Assembly (NCBI RefSeq): GCF_004365875.1 | Contig: NZ_SODF01000001.1 | Span: 2,976,001-3,040,000, forward strand | Length of the DNA stretch: 64,000 nt | Direction of reading: 5' to 3' | Source of the DNA: Kribbella kalugense | GTDB lineage: Bacteria > Actinomycetota > Actinomycetes > Propionibacteriales > Kribbellaceae | Shown: in pieces, positions 6,569-15,287 of the stretch | Numbering within the stretch: position 1 is the first letter of the stretch | Layout: every line of letters begins with the position of its first letter | Made by a program: the position numbers and the translations under genes | Notes under the pieces: generated by a model | The model's database searches: none | Told to the model about the DNA's origin: nothing | What the model saw: the letters and a program-made list of their open reading frames with translations, nothing else

Positions 6569-9500
6569 GTGCAGATCGCGATGCTGGGGCCATTCGAGGT
6601 GCGTACGGGCGATGGCGGCATCGCCGACGTACCGGGGGCGCGGCTTCGTGGGCTGTTGATCGCGCTGGCGCTCGAGCCTGGTCGCGTCGTTTCGAAGGCG
6701 GCTCTGGTCGACTGGATCTGGGGTGAGCAGCCGCCGGCCGATGCGACGAACGCCTTGCAGCGCTTGGTTTCCCGGCTCCGGAAGGTCCTTCCGGAGGGAT
6801 CGGTCGAAGGGCAGACGGACGGCTACCGGCTGCAGGTGGATCCGGACTCGGTCGACGCCGTACGGTTCGAGCGGCTCGTCGCTCGGGCCCGCACGGACCA
6901 GGATCCACAGGGCGTGCGACTGCTCCGCGAGGCGCTCGAGTTGTGGCGCGGTCCGGCGATGCAGGACGTCGGCCTGACCGAGAGCGGGGCATTCGACGCT
7001 GCCGTGACTCGGCTCGACGGTCTCCGCCTGGCTGCCATGGAGGATCGGTACGACGCCGAGATCACCCTCGGTCACGGCGCGGAAATGGTCACCGAGCTGA
7101 CCGATCTCGTCACCGCGCATCCGGTCCGCGAACGGCTCGTTGCCGCGCTGATGCGTGCCCTGGTCGCCTCAGGTCGCGACACCGAAGCACTCCGGGTGTT
7201 CGAGCGCACCAGGGAAATCCTCGCCGACGAACTCGGCGTCGACCCCTCGCCGGAGCTCTCCGCACTCCACGTCGCCCTACTGCGCGGCGAGCTGGTACGA
7301 CGTGACGAGAAGCGGAACACCAATCTCCGCGAAGAACTGACGACGTACGTCGGTAAGGACGCCGACATCGACGCCGTCCGCGGTCTCATCGCCGAACACC
7401 GACTCACCACCCTGATCGGGCCTGGCGGGTCCGGAAAGACCAGGCTGGCCGGGGAATCCGCGCGTACCCTGCTCGGCGATCTGCCGGACGGAGCCTGGAT
7501 GGTCGAGCTCGCGGCCATCGGCGCCGACGGTGACGTGGCCCAGGCGACCCTGGCCGCGCTCGCACTCCGGGACGCGCTGCTCGGCGACGTACCGGAGGCG
7601 GATCCGACGGACCGGGTCATCGCGGCGGTCCGCGAGCGGGCGATGCTGCTGATCCTGGACAACTGCGAGCACGTGATCGAGTCGGCGGCGACGTTCGCCC
7701 ATCGGGTGCTCGGCGAGTGCCCGCGGCTGCGGATCCTCGCGACGAGCCGGGAGGCGCTCGGGATCACCGGTGAGGCTTTGTGGCCGGTCGCGCCGCTTGC
7801 CCTGCCCGCGGAAGGCGGGGAGCTCGACTCGCCGGCCGTTCGCCTGCTGCAGGACCGGGCCGGCGCGGTCCGTGCAGATCTCACCTCGGACGCTCAGACG
7901 CTGGCCACGATGGCCCGCATCTGCCGGGCCTTGGACGGTATGCCGCTGGCCATCGAGCTCGCCGCGGCCAGATTGCGCACCATGTCCCTCGAGCAGCTGG
8001 CCAACCGGCTCGACGACCGTTTTCGTTTGCTGACCGGCGGCAGTCGTACGGCGCTCCCCCGGCACCGGACGCTTCGTGCAGTCGTCGACTGGAGCTGGGA
8101 GCTGCTGTCGGAGGCCGAGCGATCGGTGCTGCGCAGGCTCTCGGTCTTCGCCGGCGGCGCGAGCCTGGAGGCGGCGGAACAGGTCTGCGCCGGAGGTGCG
8201 GTCGAGTCGTGGGAGGTGCTCGACCTGCTGACCGCGTTGACCGAGAAGTCGCTGGTGGTCGCCAAGGACGAGGGCACGCCGCGCTACCGGATGCTCGGCA
8301 CGATCAAGGAGTACGCCCAGCAACGGCTCGCGGAGGCGGGTGAGTCCGATTCAACCCGTCGTACCCACCTCGCGTACTTCACCGAGCTGACCGAGACCGC
8401 GGACCCGCATCTGCGCCGCGCCGAGCAGCTCGAATGGCTGGCGATCCTCGAACCTGACCACGACAACATCGCCGCGGCGATGCGGGGCGCGCTCGCGGCG
8501 CAGGAGGCAGGCGGCGCGATGCGGCTCGCCGCGGGCGCCGGCTGGTACTGGTGGTTCGCCGGGCACAAGGTCGAGGGCAACGAGTACCTGATGGCTGCCC
8601 CGGCCCTGCCCGGTGAGGTGGCCGACGAGGTGCTGGCCGTGGTGTACGCGTTCGTCACCGGGATCATGACGTCGGGACGAGGGCGGGACCAGTACAACGC
8701 GGAGGAATGGATCCGGAAGGCTGCCGACATCGGTCGACGGGTCGGGACCACGCACCCGGCTGTGAAGATGTCGCCCGCGTTGGAGCGCCTGCTGGAGGGG
8801 CCGGCCGCCTTCGTGTCCGCGTTCGAGCCGTTGCTCACCGATGACGATCCTTGGGTTCAGGCGCTGGCACGTCTGCAGACCGGCAAGATGCGCATCATGC
8901 TCGGCGACGGCGACCGTGATGCCGACGCCTTGCTCGAGACGGCGCTGGCCGAGTTCCGTGCGATTGGCGAACGCTGGGGGATGTCGTTCGCGCTGACCGA
9001 ACTGGCGGACCGGGTCGCCGTCCGCGGAGAGTTCGCCGCTGCTTGCGAGTACTGCGAACAGGCGATCGCGGTCGCCGCGGAGGTCGGCGCCACCGAGGAC
9101 GTCGTACGAATGCGGTCGAGGCAGGCGCAGCTGTACTGGCTGGCCGGTGACCTGGAGGCGAGCGCGGCTGCGATGGCCGACGCGCAACGGCAGGGCGAAC
9201 GAGTCGCCTGGCCGGAGGCACTGGTCGAACTGGCGCTGTCCAAGGCGGAACTCGCGCGCTGGAGCGGCGACACCGAGGAGGCCCGCCGGCAGCTCGCCGT
9301 CGCAACCACGTTGCTGGGGAACGAGGCCGAAGGAGCCAGTCTGCGGATGATCCGGCACGATCTGCTCGGCTACCTGACCGACGATCTCGACGAGTCCTGG
9401 GAGCACCGCACCGCCGCGGTCCAGGCGGCGACCGAGAGCGGGCACATCCCAGGCATCGCGCAGGTGCTGGTCGGGATCGCGGACCTGGCCTTGCGTACCG

Positions 9501-9697
9501 GTCAGGACGAGCAGGCCGCGCGGCTGCTCGCCGCGAGTGCCGCCGTCCGCGGACTACCTGATCTGTCCAACCCGGATCTGACCAGGATCGAGCAGGAAAC
9601 CCGCAGTCGCCTCGGTGAAAAGCTGTTCACCGAGGCGACTGAAGAGGGGCAGCAGGCAAGTTGGACCGAGTTGGTCGCGGTCACGCTCGCTTCTTGA
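6569..9697 (+). CDS. AfsR/SARP-type transcriptional regulator with NB-ARC-like ATPase and TPR region
   Basis: 1042 residues. Residues 1-90 are an OmpR-like winged helix (MLGPFEVRTGDGG, ALQRLVSRLRKVLP). Residues about 95-240 are a bacterial transcriptional activation domain. From about 280 there is a STAND ATPase with Walker A GPGGSGKTRLAGE (from residue 283) and Walker B MLLILDNCEHV (near 360). The last 450 residues are helical repeats of TPR type. Such proteins bind heptameric direct repeats and activate secondary-metabolite or export genes. The GTG at 6569 has no ribosome-binding site, but CACAAT lies 7 nt upstream, suggesting a leaderless transcript. The 3' end overlaps the ABC permease by 17 bp. 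Confidence 0.9.
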   Translation: MQIAMLGPFEVRTGDGGIADVPGARLRGLLIALALEPGRVVSKAALVDWIWGEQPPADATNALQRLVSRLRKVLPEGSVEGQTDGYRLQVDPDSVDAVRFERLVARARTDQDPQGVRLLREALELWRGPAMQDVGLTESGAFDAAVTRLDGLRLAAMEDRYDAEITLGHGAEMVTELTDLVTAHPVRERLVAALMRALVASGRDTEALRVFERTREILADELGVDPSPELSALHVALLRGELVRRDEKRNTNLREELTTYVGKDADIDAVRGLIAEHRLTTLIGPGGSGKTRLAGESARTLLGDLPDGAWMVELAAIGADGDVAQATLAALALRDALLGDVPEADPTDRVIAAVRERAMLLILDNCEHVIESAATFAHRVLGECPRLRILATSREALGITGEALWPVAPLALPAEGGELDSPAVRLLQDRAGAVRADLTSDAQTLATMARICRALDGMPLAIELAAARLRTMSLEQLANRLDDRFRLLTGGSRTALPRHRTLRAVVDWSWELLSEAERSVLRRLSVFAGGASLEAAEQVCAGGAVESWEVLDLLTALTEKSLVVAKDEGTPRYRMLGTIKEYAQQRLAEAGESDSTRRTHLAYFTELTETADPHLRRAEQLEWLAILEPDHDNIAAAMRGALAAQEAGGAMRLAAGAGWYWWFAGHKVEGNEYLMAAPALPGEVADEVLAVVYAFVTGIMTSGRGRDQYNAEEWIRKAADIGRRVGTTHPAVKMSPALERLLEGPAAFVSAFEPLLTDDDPWVQALARLQTGKMRIMLGDGDRDADALLETALAEFRAIGERWGMSFALTELADRVAVRGEFAAACEYCEQAIAVAAEVGATEDVVRMRSRQAQLYWLAGDLEASAAAMADAQRQGERVAWPEALVELALSKAELARWSGDTEEARRQLAVATTLLGNEAEGASLRMIRHDLLGYLTDDLDESWEHRTAAVQAATESGHIPGIAQVLVGIADLALRTGQDEQAARLLAASAAVRGLPDLSNPDLTRIEQETRSRLGEKLFTEATEEGQQASWTELVAVTLAS

Positions 9698-10424
9698 ACG
9701 TCGAGGTCGCCCAGACGTACCCGACGACCGCGATCCCGACCAGCCAGGCCAGCGCCGCGATCAGGTCGCTGGACGCGGCCGAACCGTTGAGCAGGCCACG
9801 CAGGCTCTCGATGATCGGCGTGAACGGCTGGTACTCCGCGAACTGCTTCACACCGGGACCCATCTTGTCCGCCGGCACGATCGCGCTGCTGAAGAACGGC
9901 AGCATGATCAGCGGCACCGAGGCCAGACCCGCCGTCTCCGGAGTCTTCGCGAACAGGCCGAGAGCGACCGTGAGCCATCCGCAGGCGAGAGCAAGCAGTA
10001 CGACGATACCGATCACACCGAGCCATTCGGCGAAGTTCGCCGACGGGTTGAAGCCGAGCGCGAAGGCCACTCCGATGATCGCCGCGATCGCGATCAGGTT
10101 CGTCATCAGGCTGGCGATCACGTGCCCGGTCAGCACCGCACCACGCGGGACGTCCATCACCTTGAACCGGTTGATGATGCCCTTGGTCATGTCGGAGTTC
10201 ACCGACGTCGCCACCGACCCGAGTCCGTAGCAAACAGCCAGCAGGAGCATGCCGGGCGTTGCATAGTCGACGTACGGAACACCGACGCTGAAGGCGTCTC
10301 CGAGCATGTACACGAACATCAGCATGACCACGACCGGCATCAGGACTGCGTTGAAGACCGAAGTTGGGTTGCGGGCGATGTGCTTGAAGTTGCGGCGCAG
10401 CATCACCATCGAGGGGTTCTTCAT
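9681..10424 (-). CDS. ABC-2 type transporter permease (DrrB-like)
   Basis: 247 residues with about six transmembrane segments and the ABC2 membrane signature. The N-terminal stretch RRNFKHIARNPTSVFNAVLMP and the central GIINRFKVMDVPRGAVL are typical of DrrB-like drug/lipid export permeases. It should pair with the adjacent ATPase as a homodimeric exporter in the cytoplasmic membrane. Its ATG overlaps the ATPase stop by 4 bp (ATGA). Substrate unknown; daunorubicin resistance gives the family its name but is not implied here. Confidence 0.88.
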   Translation of the reverse strand: MKNPSMVMLRRNFKHIARNPTSVFNAVLMPVVVMLMFVYMLGDAFSVGVPYVDYATPGMLLLAVCYGLGSVATSVNSDMTKGIINRFKVMDVPRGAVLTGHVIASLMTNLIAIAAIIGVAFALGFNPSANFAEWLGVIGIVVLLALACGWLTVALGLFAKTPETAGLASVPLIMLPFFSSAIVPADKMGPGVKQFAEYQPFTPIIESLRGLLNGSAASSDLIAALAWLVGIAVVGYVWATSTFKKRA

Positions 10425-11365
10425 TTCGCGACTACCTCCGCGGTGTCGTGGCCCGTCAGGGCGAGGAATACGTCATCGAGATCAGGGGTGTGGACGGAGA
10501 ACTCCTCGGCGTCGAGCGAGTGCTCGTCGAGGCGGTCGAGCAGTGCCCGGACCGACTTGGTGCCGCCGTCGCTGGGGACCCGCAGCGTCAGCGCGTCGTC
10601 GTCCCGGGTCGAGTCGGGCATGATCTGAGCGGCCGTGTCCAGGTCTTCGAAGCTGGCGAACCGGAACCGCACGTGCGTGCCGGGGATCAGCCGCTTGAGC
10701 TCGTCGGGGGTGCCTTCGGCAACCAACTTGCCCTTGTTGAGTACCGCGATCCGGTCGGCCAGTTCGTCGGCCTCGTCGAGGTACTGCGTGGTGAGGAAGA
10801 TGGTCACGCCGTCGGCCAGCAGCTCGCGGATGATCGTCCACATCGTCCGCCGGCTGCGCGGGTCCAGGCCCGTCGTCGGCTCGTCCAGGAAGATGATCCG
10901 CGGGTTGCCGACCAGGGTCATCGCCAGGTCGAGCTTGCGGCGCATACCCCCGGAGTACGTCGCCGCGGCCTTGTCCGCCGACTCCACCAGGTCGAACCGC
11001 TCCAGCAGGTCGGTCACGATCCGCTTGCCGTCTTTTGCCGACACCGGGCTCAGGTCCACCATCAGCTGGAGGTTCTCCCTGCCGGTGAGCAGCTCGTCCA
11101 CGGCGGCGAACTGACCGGTGACCCCGATCTCGGAGCGGACCGCTTTGGCCTCGGTGGCGACGTCGTGCCCGGCCACCCGGACCGTGCCGCCGTCGGCCTT
11201 GGTCAACGTGGTCAGCACGTTCACCGTCGTCGTCTTGCCGGCCCCGTTCGGGCCGAGGAGGGAGAAGACGGTGCCCGCGGGGACATCGAGGTCGATGCCG
11301 TCGAGCACGGTCTTGTCGCCGAATGCCTTGCGCAGTCCTGAGACCGCGATCGCCGAAGTTGTCAT
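10421..11365 (-). CDS. ABC transporter ATP-binding protein (DrrA-like)
   Basis: 314 residues: Walker A GPNGAGKTT (38-46), ABC signature YSGGMRRKLDLA near 140, Walker B FLDEPTTGLD near 160, and the C-terminal domain found in DrrA-type exporters. It drives export through the permease encoded just downstream. The ATG at 11365 has AAGG 8 nt upstream; a GTG at 11398 would extend into the repeat-rich promoter region. The divergent gap to the DUF4097 gene carries repeated CTGACACG motifs, a likely control region. Confidence 0.9.
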   Translation of the reverse strand: MTTSAIAVSGLRKAFGDKTVLDGIDLDVPAGTVFSLLGPNGAGKTTTVNVLTTLTKADGGTVRVAGHDVATEAKAVRSEIGVTGQFAAVDELLTGRENLQLMVDLSPVSAKDGKRIVTDLLERFDLVESADKAAATYSGGMRRKLDLAMTLVGNPRIIFLDEPTTGLDPRSRRTMWTIIRELLADGVTIFLTTQYLDEADELADRIAVLNKGKLVAEGTPDELKRLIPGTHVRFRFASFEDLDTAAQIMPDSTRDDDALTLRVPSDGGTKSVRALLDRLDEHSLDAEEFSVHTPDLDDVFLALTGHDTAEVVAK

Positions 11366-11386
11366 GGGAATACCTTCGGCAGCCGC

Positions 11387-11461
11387 CCTGACACGCACCT
11401 GACACGCCGCCTACACCGTGTCAGTGGCCGTGTCCGCTCTCGGTGGCGGAGCGGTGTCAGG
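11387..11461. promoter_or_regulatory. Cluster of CCTGACAC/GTGTCAGG repeats between exporter and DUF4097 gene
   Basis: CCTGACACGC occurs at 11387-11396 and, exactly 11 bp on, at 11398-11407; a degenerate CCTACACC follows at 11410. The inverse motif GTGTCAG appears at 11418-11424 and 11454-11460, with GTGTC at 11430. The first pair has the one-turn spacing recognised by SARP winged helices, and the opposing copies could form TetR- or MerR-like dyads. The cluster sits between divergent promoters, so it is almost certainly a control region; the regulator is unproven. Confidence 0.5.
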
Positions 11462-11513
11462 GCCGATGACCAGAGTTGTCCTCATCACCACAACGACTCA
11501 GAAGGACACCACC

Positions 11514-12188
11514 ATGACGACGTACAACACCCCCGCACCGATCTCCGCCTCGATCGACATCATCTTCGGCAACATCACGATCAAGGCCGGCGACCGTACC
11601 GACACCGTGGTCGAGGTCCGCCCGGTCGACCCGGCCTGGGACCTGGACGTGCAGGCCGCCTCGCACGTCACCATCGAGTTCGCCGACGGGAAGCTGCAGG
11701 TCAAGCACCCGAAACTGCGGACCTTGTTCAGCAAGAAGTACGGCGAGGTGGCGGTGCTGATCGAGCTGCCGGCCGGCTCGGACGTGCAGGGTTACACCGC
11801 GAAGGGCGCGTACGCCGTCGAGGGCAAGATCGGCTCGTGCGAGCTGAAGACGGCGAACGGCGACATCCGGGTCAGCGAAGTGACCGGCGACCTGCGGGCC
11901 AAGTCGGCCACCGGTGACATCTCGGTCGACGTGGCAGGTGCGGCGGTCAACGCCCGTACCGCCAGCGGCGACATCCGGGTCGGCGCGCTCGGCACCGGCG
12001 CGGTCGACCTGTACACCGCCACCGGCGAGGTCGCGATCGGCGTACCTGCAGGAACCGCCGCTCAGCTGGACGCGCACACCTCGATCGGCCGGGTGTTCAA
12101 CGACCTGGACGCCTCCGAGCACGCCGACCGGACCGTAACCGTCCGCGCCCGCACCCACGGCGGCAACATCACCGTCCGCCGCGCGTGA
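11514..12188 (+). CDS. DUF4097-family beta-strand repeat protein
   Basis: 224 residues. The centre and C-terminus consist of short degenerate beta repeats (NGDIRVSEVTGDL, TGDISVDVAGAAV, SGDIRVGALGTG, TGEVAIGVP), as in the DUF4097 family of predicted beta-solenoid proteins. There is no signal peptide or membrane segment. Function is not established. In actinobacteria such genes often adjoin DrrAB-like exporters or PadR regulators. The ATG at 11514 is supported by GAAGGA 7 nt upstream; earlier in-frame starts would fall in the repeat-rich control region. Confidence 0.8.
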   Translation: MTTYNTPAPISASIDIIFGNITIKAGDRTDTVVEVRPVDPAWDLDVQAASHVTIEFADGKLQVKHPKLRTLFSKKYGEVAVLIELPAGSDVQGYTAKGAYAVEGKIGSCELKTANGDIRVSEVTGDLRAKSATGDISVDVAGAAVNARTASGDIRVGALGTGAVDLYTATGEVAIGVPAGTAAQLDAHTSIGRVFNDLDASEHADRTVTVRARTHGGNITVRRA

Positions 12189-12200
12189 TGTCTTGCAGCT

Positions 12201-12275
12201 CGACAGGAGGTGTCGGACTGCCGGTAGTGCACCTGAGCGCACGCGTACAGCGTCCCGCAGGTGCACTACCTGTCG
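12201..12275. terminator. Bidirectional hairpin between convergent genes
   Basis: GGTAGTGCACCTG (12223-12235) pairs perfectly with CAGGTGCACTACC (12258-12270) over a 22-nt loop. An outer pair, CGACAGG (12201-12207) with CCTGTCG (12269-12275), offers an alternative stem. The right arm covers the last codons of the leftward monooxygenase gene. There is no T-tract, but such long stems between convergent genes are common as terminators in high-GC actinobacteria. Confidence 0.55.
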
Positions 12276-13723
12276 ACCTGCCGAAACCACCGGCCTGCGG
12301 CTTCGTCGAATGTCTCCTGATCACCAGTCCAGGCGACGAAACCGTCAGGGCGGATGAGCACCGCGTCTAGTCCGAGGTCGTTTTTCGCCGGCCCGGCGAC
12401 ATAGCGGACATCCCAAGTCGGCTTGAGGTTTCCGGTGAAGTCGAGGAGGACGCCGCGGCCGTCCTGCATCAGGTCGCGGAGCCGGGTGCCGTCCTCGAGT
12501 TGGAAGTCCGGCGCGCTCCGGCCGACCAGCGGATGCTCGCCGCCGAGGTCGTAGCGGATCCACGATCCCGACAGCTTGTCCACGATGTACGTCGTACCGT
12601 CGCGCGTCCCGAGCAGATCGCGGATCACTCCCTGGATCGCCTGCGCCTGCGGACCCGGACGCATCACATCCACCTGAGCCCGGGTCCAATCGAGCACCGA
12701 AGCGCCGATCGGATGACGCTCGGAGGTGTAGGAGTCAAGCAGTCCGTCCGGCGCCGACCCCTGCACGGTCGCCGCGAGCTTCCAGCCCAGATTCATCGCG
12801 TCGCCGAGACCGGTGTTCAGCCCCTGCCCACCAAGAGGTGAGTGGATGTGCGCCGCGTCGCCCGCGAGCAGGACGCGTCCTCGCCGGTACGTCGTAGTCT
12901 GCATCGCGCGATCGGTGAAGCTCGACGCGAGGTGCAAGTCGGTCAGCGTGACGTCGGTCCCGGACACACGACGCAGTACCGCTTGAAGATGGTCGCGCGT
13001 CAACGGCTGCGAGCGATCGAACGCTCCCCCGTCGAAGTCGAGCATGCTGAAGTGGCTGTCGGTTCGCATCCGGATGTACATCCCCGCCGCCGTCACGTTG
13101 AAGCCCGGGCGCAGCTTGTCGAGTCCGGCGACCGTCGCGTGCATGGTGTAGCCGGTGAGCTGCGGCTCCGTCCCGACGAACTCGAATCCGGCCAGTCCGC
13201 GCACCACGCTACGTCCGCCGTCACACCCGACAACCCAGCGGGCTTCGTACTCCTGATCACCGGCGCGTACGACGACACTCTCGTCGTACTGCGTGACGCC
13301 CGAGACCGCCGTACCGCGGTGGATCTCGACGCCGAGCTTGACCGCCCGCTCGGCGAGCACAGTCTCGATCACCTCGAGGCTTGTCATCAGGATGTCGGGA
13401 ACCGGGCTCGGCAGCCGGAACGGAAACGCGGCCTCGTCGAGGTTGGCCGCATCGACCATCATGCCGGCGAAATGACCCACCATCCGCGTGGCCGGCAACT
13501 CGTCACCTCCGCCGACGGGCAACAGGGGCTCCAGCAACCCGCGCCGGTCGAACGCCTGGATCGACGCCGCCGACAGCCCCCGCATCCCGAGCGGCTGCGC
13601 CCGCCACGGCGACGGCCCTTCCAGCTCTCGCTCGATCACCATCACAGAACAGCCCGCGAGACCGAGCTCGCAAGCCAGAAACAGCCCAACCGGACCGGCG
13701 CCCACAATCACCACGTCATGCAC
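12266..13723 (-). CDS. FAD-dependent aromatic monooxygenase (PheA/TfdB/rifampin-monooxygenase class)
   Basis: 485 residues of a class A flavoprotein hydroxylase: GAGPVG (8-13) for ADP binding, VVGCDGGRS near 165 (the DG motif) and LLAGDAAHIHSPLGGQG near 286 (the GD motif). The C-terminal 110 residues look like the thioredoxin-like domain of this class. Members hydroxylate phenols or polyketides, or inactivate drugs such as rifampicin and tetracyclines. It lies 83 bp downstream of a drug-type efflux pump on the same strand, which favours a detoxification or resistance role. Start GTG 13723 has GGGGAG 5 nt upstream. Confidence 0.88.
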   Translation of the reverse strand: MHDVVIVGAGPVGLFLACELGLAGCSVMVIERELEGPSPWRAQPLGMRGLSAASIQAFDRRGLLEPLLPVGGGDELPATRMVGHFAGMMVDAANLDEAAFPFRLPSPVPDILMTSLEVIETVLAERAVKLGVEIHRGTAVSGVTQYDESVVVRAGDQEYEARWVVGCDGGRSVVRGLAGFEFVGTEPQLTGYTMHATVAGLDKLRPGFNVTAAGMYIRMRTDSHFSMLDFDGGAFDRSQPLTRDHLQAVLRRVSGTDVTLTDLHLASSFTDRAMQTTTYRRGRVLLAGDAAHIHSPLGGQGLNTGLGDAMNLGWKLAATVQGSAPDGLLDSYTSERHPIGASVLDWTRAQVDVMRPGPQAQAIQGVIRDLLGTRDGTTYIVDKLSGSWIRYDLGGEHPLVGRSAPDFQLEDGTRLRDLMQDGRGVLLDFTGNLKPTWDVRYVAGPAKNDLGLDAVLIRPDGFVAWTGDQETFDEAAGRWFRQVDR

Positions 13724-13747
13724 AAGAACTCCCCTTCCGAAGCTTGT

Positions 13748-13758
13748 TGCCTAAGGCA
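13748..13758. promoter_or_regulatory. Small palindrome upstream of the monooxygenase gene
   Basis: TGCCTAAGGCA is symmetric except for its centre and is flanked by TTGC/GCAA, about 25 bp upstream of the monooxygenase start. It could be an extra operator or a processing hairpin within the pump-monooxygenase unit. Weak evidence. Confidence 0.25.
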
Positions 13759-13806
13759 TGCAATGACGGTGACACGCGTCGCGCACACGGCGCTGGCACG
13801 AGCCGG

Positions 13807-15234
13807 TCACGCCGCTGGTACGACGACGTGCTTCGGAAGCAGCCACACCAGGGCGAAGGTGATCAGGTACAGCACGACGGCGATGCCGATCACGAGTACG
13901 GCAGCGTGGTCGAAGGAGGATGCGGTGGCGTTGACGCGCGCGAAGAACGCCGTACCGAGAGCGGCGACGCCGAGCGCACCGGAGAACTGCTGTACGGCGT
14001 TGAGCATGCCGGAGCCGGTGCCGACCTCGTCGGTGCTGGCGTCGCCGAGGATGAAGTCGAAGATCGGGACGAACACCAGACCGGTACCGAACCCGATCAG
14101 CAGCAGCGGTGCGGCAAGGGTTGTGGAGGTGAGCTCGCGATGCTCGATCGTCCACCACAACGTGAGCAACCCGATGACGGCGATGCCGAGGCCGAGCTGC
14201 AGGGTGGTGCGGCCGAGTCGCTGCGTGAGTACGGCGCCGGCGAGTCCGACGGCGACGGCGCTGCCGAGGGCCAACGGGATCAAGGTGAGGCTGGTGTGTA
14301 GCGGAGTCCAGTGCAGGCCCAGCTGCAGCAGCAGGTTGAACGCCAACTGGAATCCGCTCAGCGCTGCGAAGAAGGCCGCCACAATCACCAGGCCCACAAC
14401 GAAGCTGCGTTTACCGAACAGCGAGGGCGTGATCACCGGATGCCTGCTGCGCCGTTCCGACGCAACAAACAGCGCCAAGGCAACGATCGAACCGGCCATC
14501 GACAGGTAGGTCCACAACGGCCAGCCGAGCTCGCGGCCCTGCACCAGCGGAATGATCAACAGCGCTGAGGCCGCGGTCAGCAGCCCGACGCCGACAGGAT
14601 CGAGCCGGGCGTTCGTGTCCTCGCCGGTCCTAGCCGGCAACAGGAACCAGCCGAGGATCCAGGCGACGATGCCGACCGGCACGTTGATCAGGAAGATCGA
14701 GCGCCACTGGCTGCCGAACAGGTCGAGGTGCAGCAGCCAACCGGCCAGGATCGGACCGGCGACCGTTGCCAGGCCCATCACCGGACCGAACGGGATGAGT
14801 GCCTTGCGCAACTGCTGCGGCGGGAAGACGACCTTCACCATCGCGAACCCCTGCGGAATCATCACCGAACCGAACAGGCCTTGTACGACACGAGCGGTGA
14901 TCAGGAAGCCGACGCCCGGTGCCAGCCCGCAGGCGAGCGAGGCGAGCGTGAATCCGGCCATGCCCAGCAGGAACAGCCGTCGACGGCCGAGCAGGTCACC
15001 CAACCGGCCGGACGTGATCAGACCGATGGCGAAGGCCGCGGTGTAGGCGGTGAGCACCCATTGCAGGGTCGTCTCACTGCCGCCGAGGTCGGCCCGGATC
15101 GACGGGCCGGCCAGGTTGGCGATGGTCGAGTCGATCACATCCATCACATCGGCGATGAAGACCACCGCGAGCACGAGCCAGGCCCGCCGGAGAGTCAGGC
15201 TAGGCGGGGTTGACGAACATTGTTCTATGGTCAC
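13807..15234 (-). CDS. MFS drug efflux transporter, DHA2 (14-TM) family
   Basis: 475 residues with about 14 hydrophobic helices and DHA2 landmarks: DVIDSTIANLAGPSI in helix 1 and GRLGDLLGRRRLFLLGM in the loop before helix 3. It should be a proton-drug antiporter in the cytoplasmic membrane. The GTG at 15234 lies inside the array of GAAC-N3-GTTC palindromes, so bound repressor would block its promoter. A TTGACA (minus strand, 15271-15266) stands at -35 distance from a TAGAAC about 18-19 bp downstream, giving a start point almost at the GTG, i.e. a very short or absent leader. Confidence 0.9.
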   Translation of the reverse strand: MTIEQCSSTPPSLTLRRAWLVLAVVFIADVMDVIDSTIANLAGPSIRADLGGSETTLQWVLTAYTAAFAIGLITSGRLGDLLGRRRLFLLGMAGFTLASLACGLAPGVGFLITARVVQGLFGSVMIPQGFAMVKVVFPPQQLRKALIPFGPVMGLATVAGPILAGWLLHLDLFGSQWRSIFLINVPVGIVAWILGWFLLPARTGEDTNARLDPVGVGLLTAASALLIIPLVQGRELGWPLWTYLSMAGSIVALALFVASERRSRHPVITPSLFGKRSFVVGLVIVAAFFAALSGFQLAFNLLLQLGLHWTPLHTSLTLIPLALGSAVAVGLAGAVLTQRLGRTTLQLGLGIAVIGLLTLWWTIEHRELTSTTLAAPLLLIGFGTGLVFVPIFDFILGDASTDEVGTGSGMLNAVQQFSGALGVAALGTAFFARVNATASSFDHAAVLVIGIAVVLYLITFALVWLLPKHVVVPAA

Positions 15235-15264
15235 GAACTAAGTTCTACTCTTGGAACATTGTTC
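15215..15264. promoter_or_regulatory. Three evenly spaced 11-bp palindromes: operator array of the TetR switch
   Basis: GAACATTGTTC (15215-15225), GAACTAAGTTC (15235-15245) and GAACATTGTTC (15254-15264) are three copies of GAAC-N3-GTTC with starts 20 and 19 bp apart, about two helix turns. They fill the gap between the divergent MFS and TetR genes and overlap the MFS start codon and predicted promoter. The outer two are identical. Cooperative binding of TetR dimers on one DNA face is the natural reading. Confidence 0.75.
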
Positions 15265-15287
15265 GTGTCAACGGTAGGGTCAGTCAC

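Noticed and set aside
9681-11365. Calling the exporter a daunorubicin resistance system
   Set aside because: DrrA/B similarity only defines the family; nothing in the sequence indicates the substrate.
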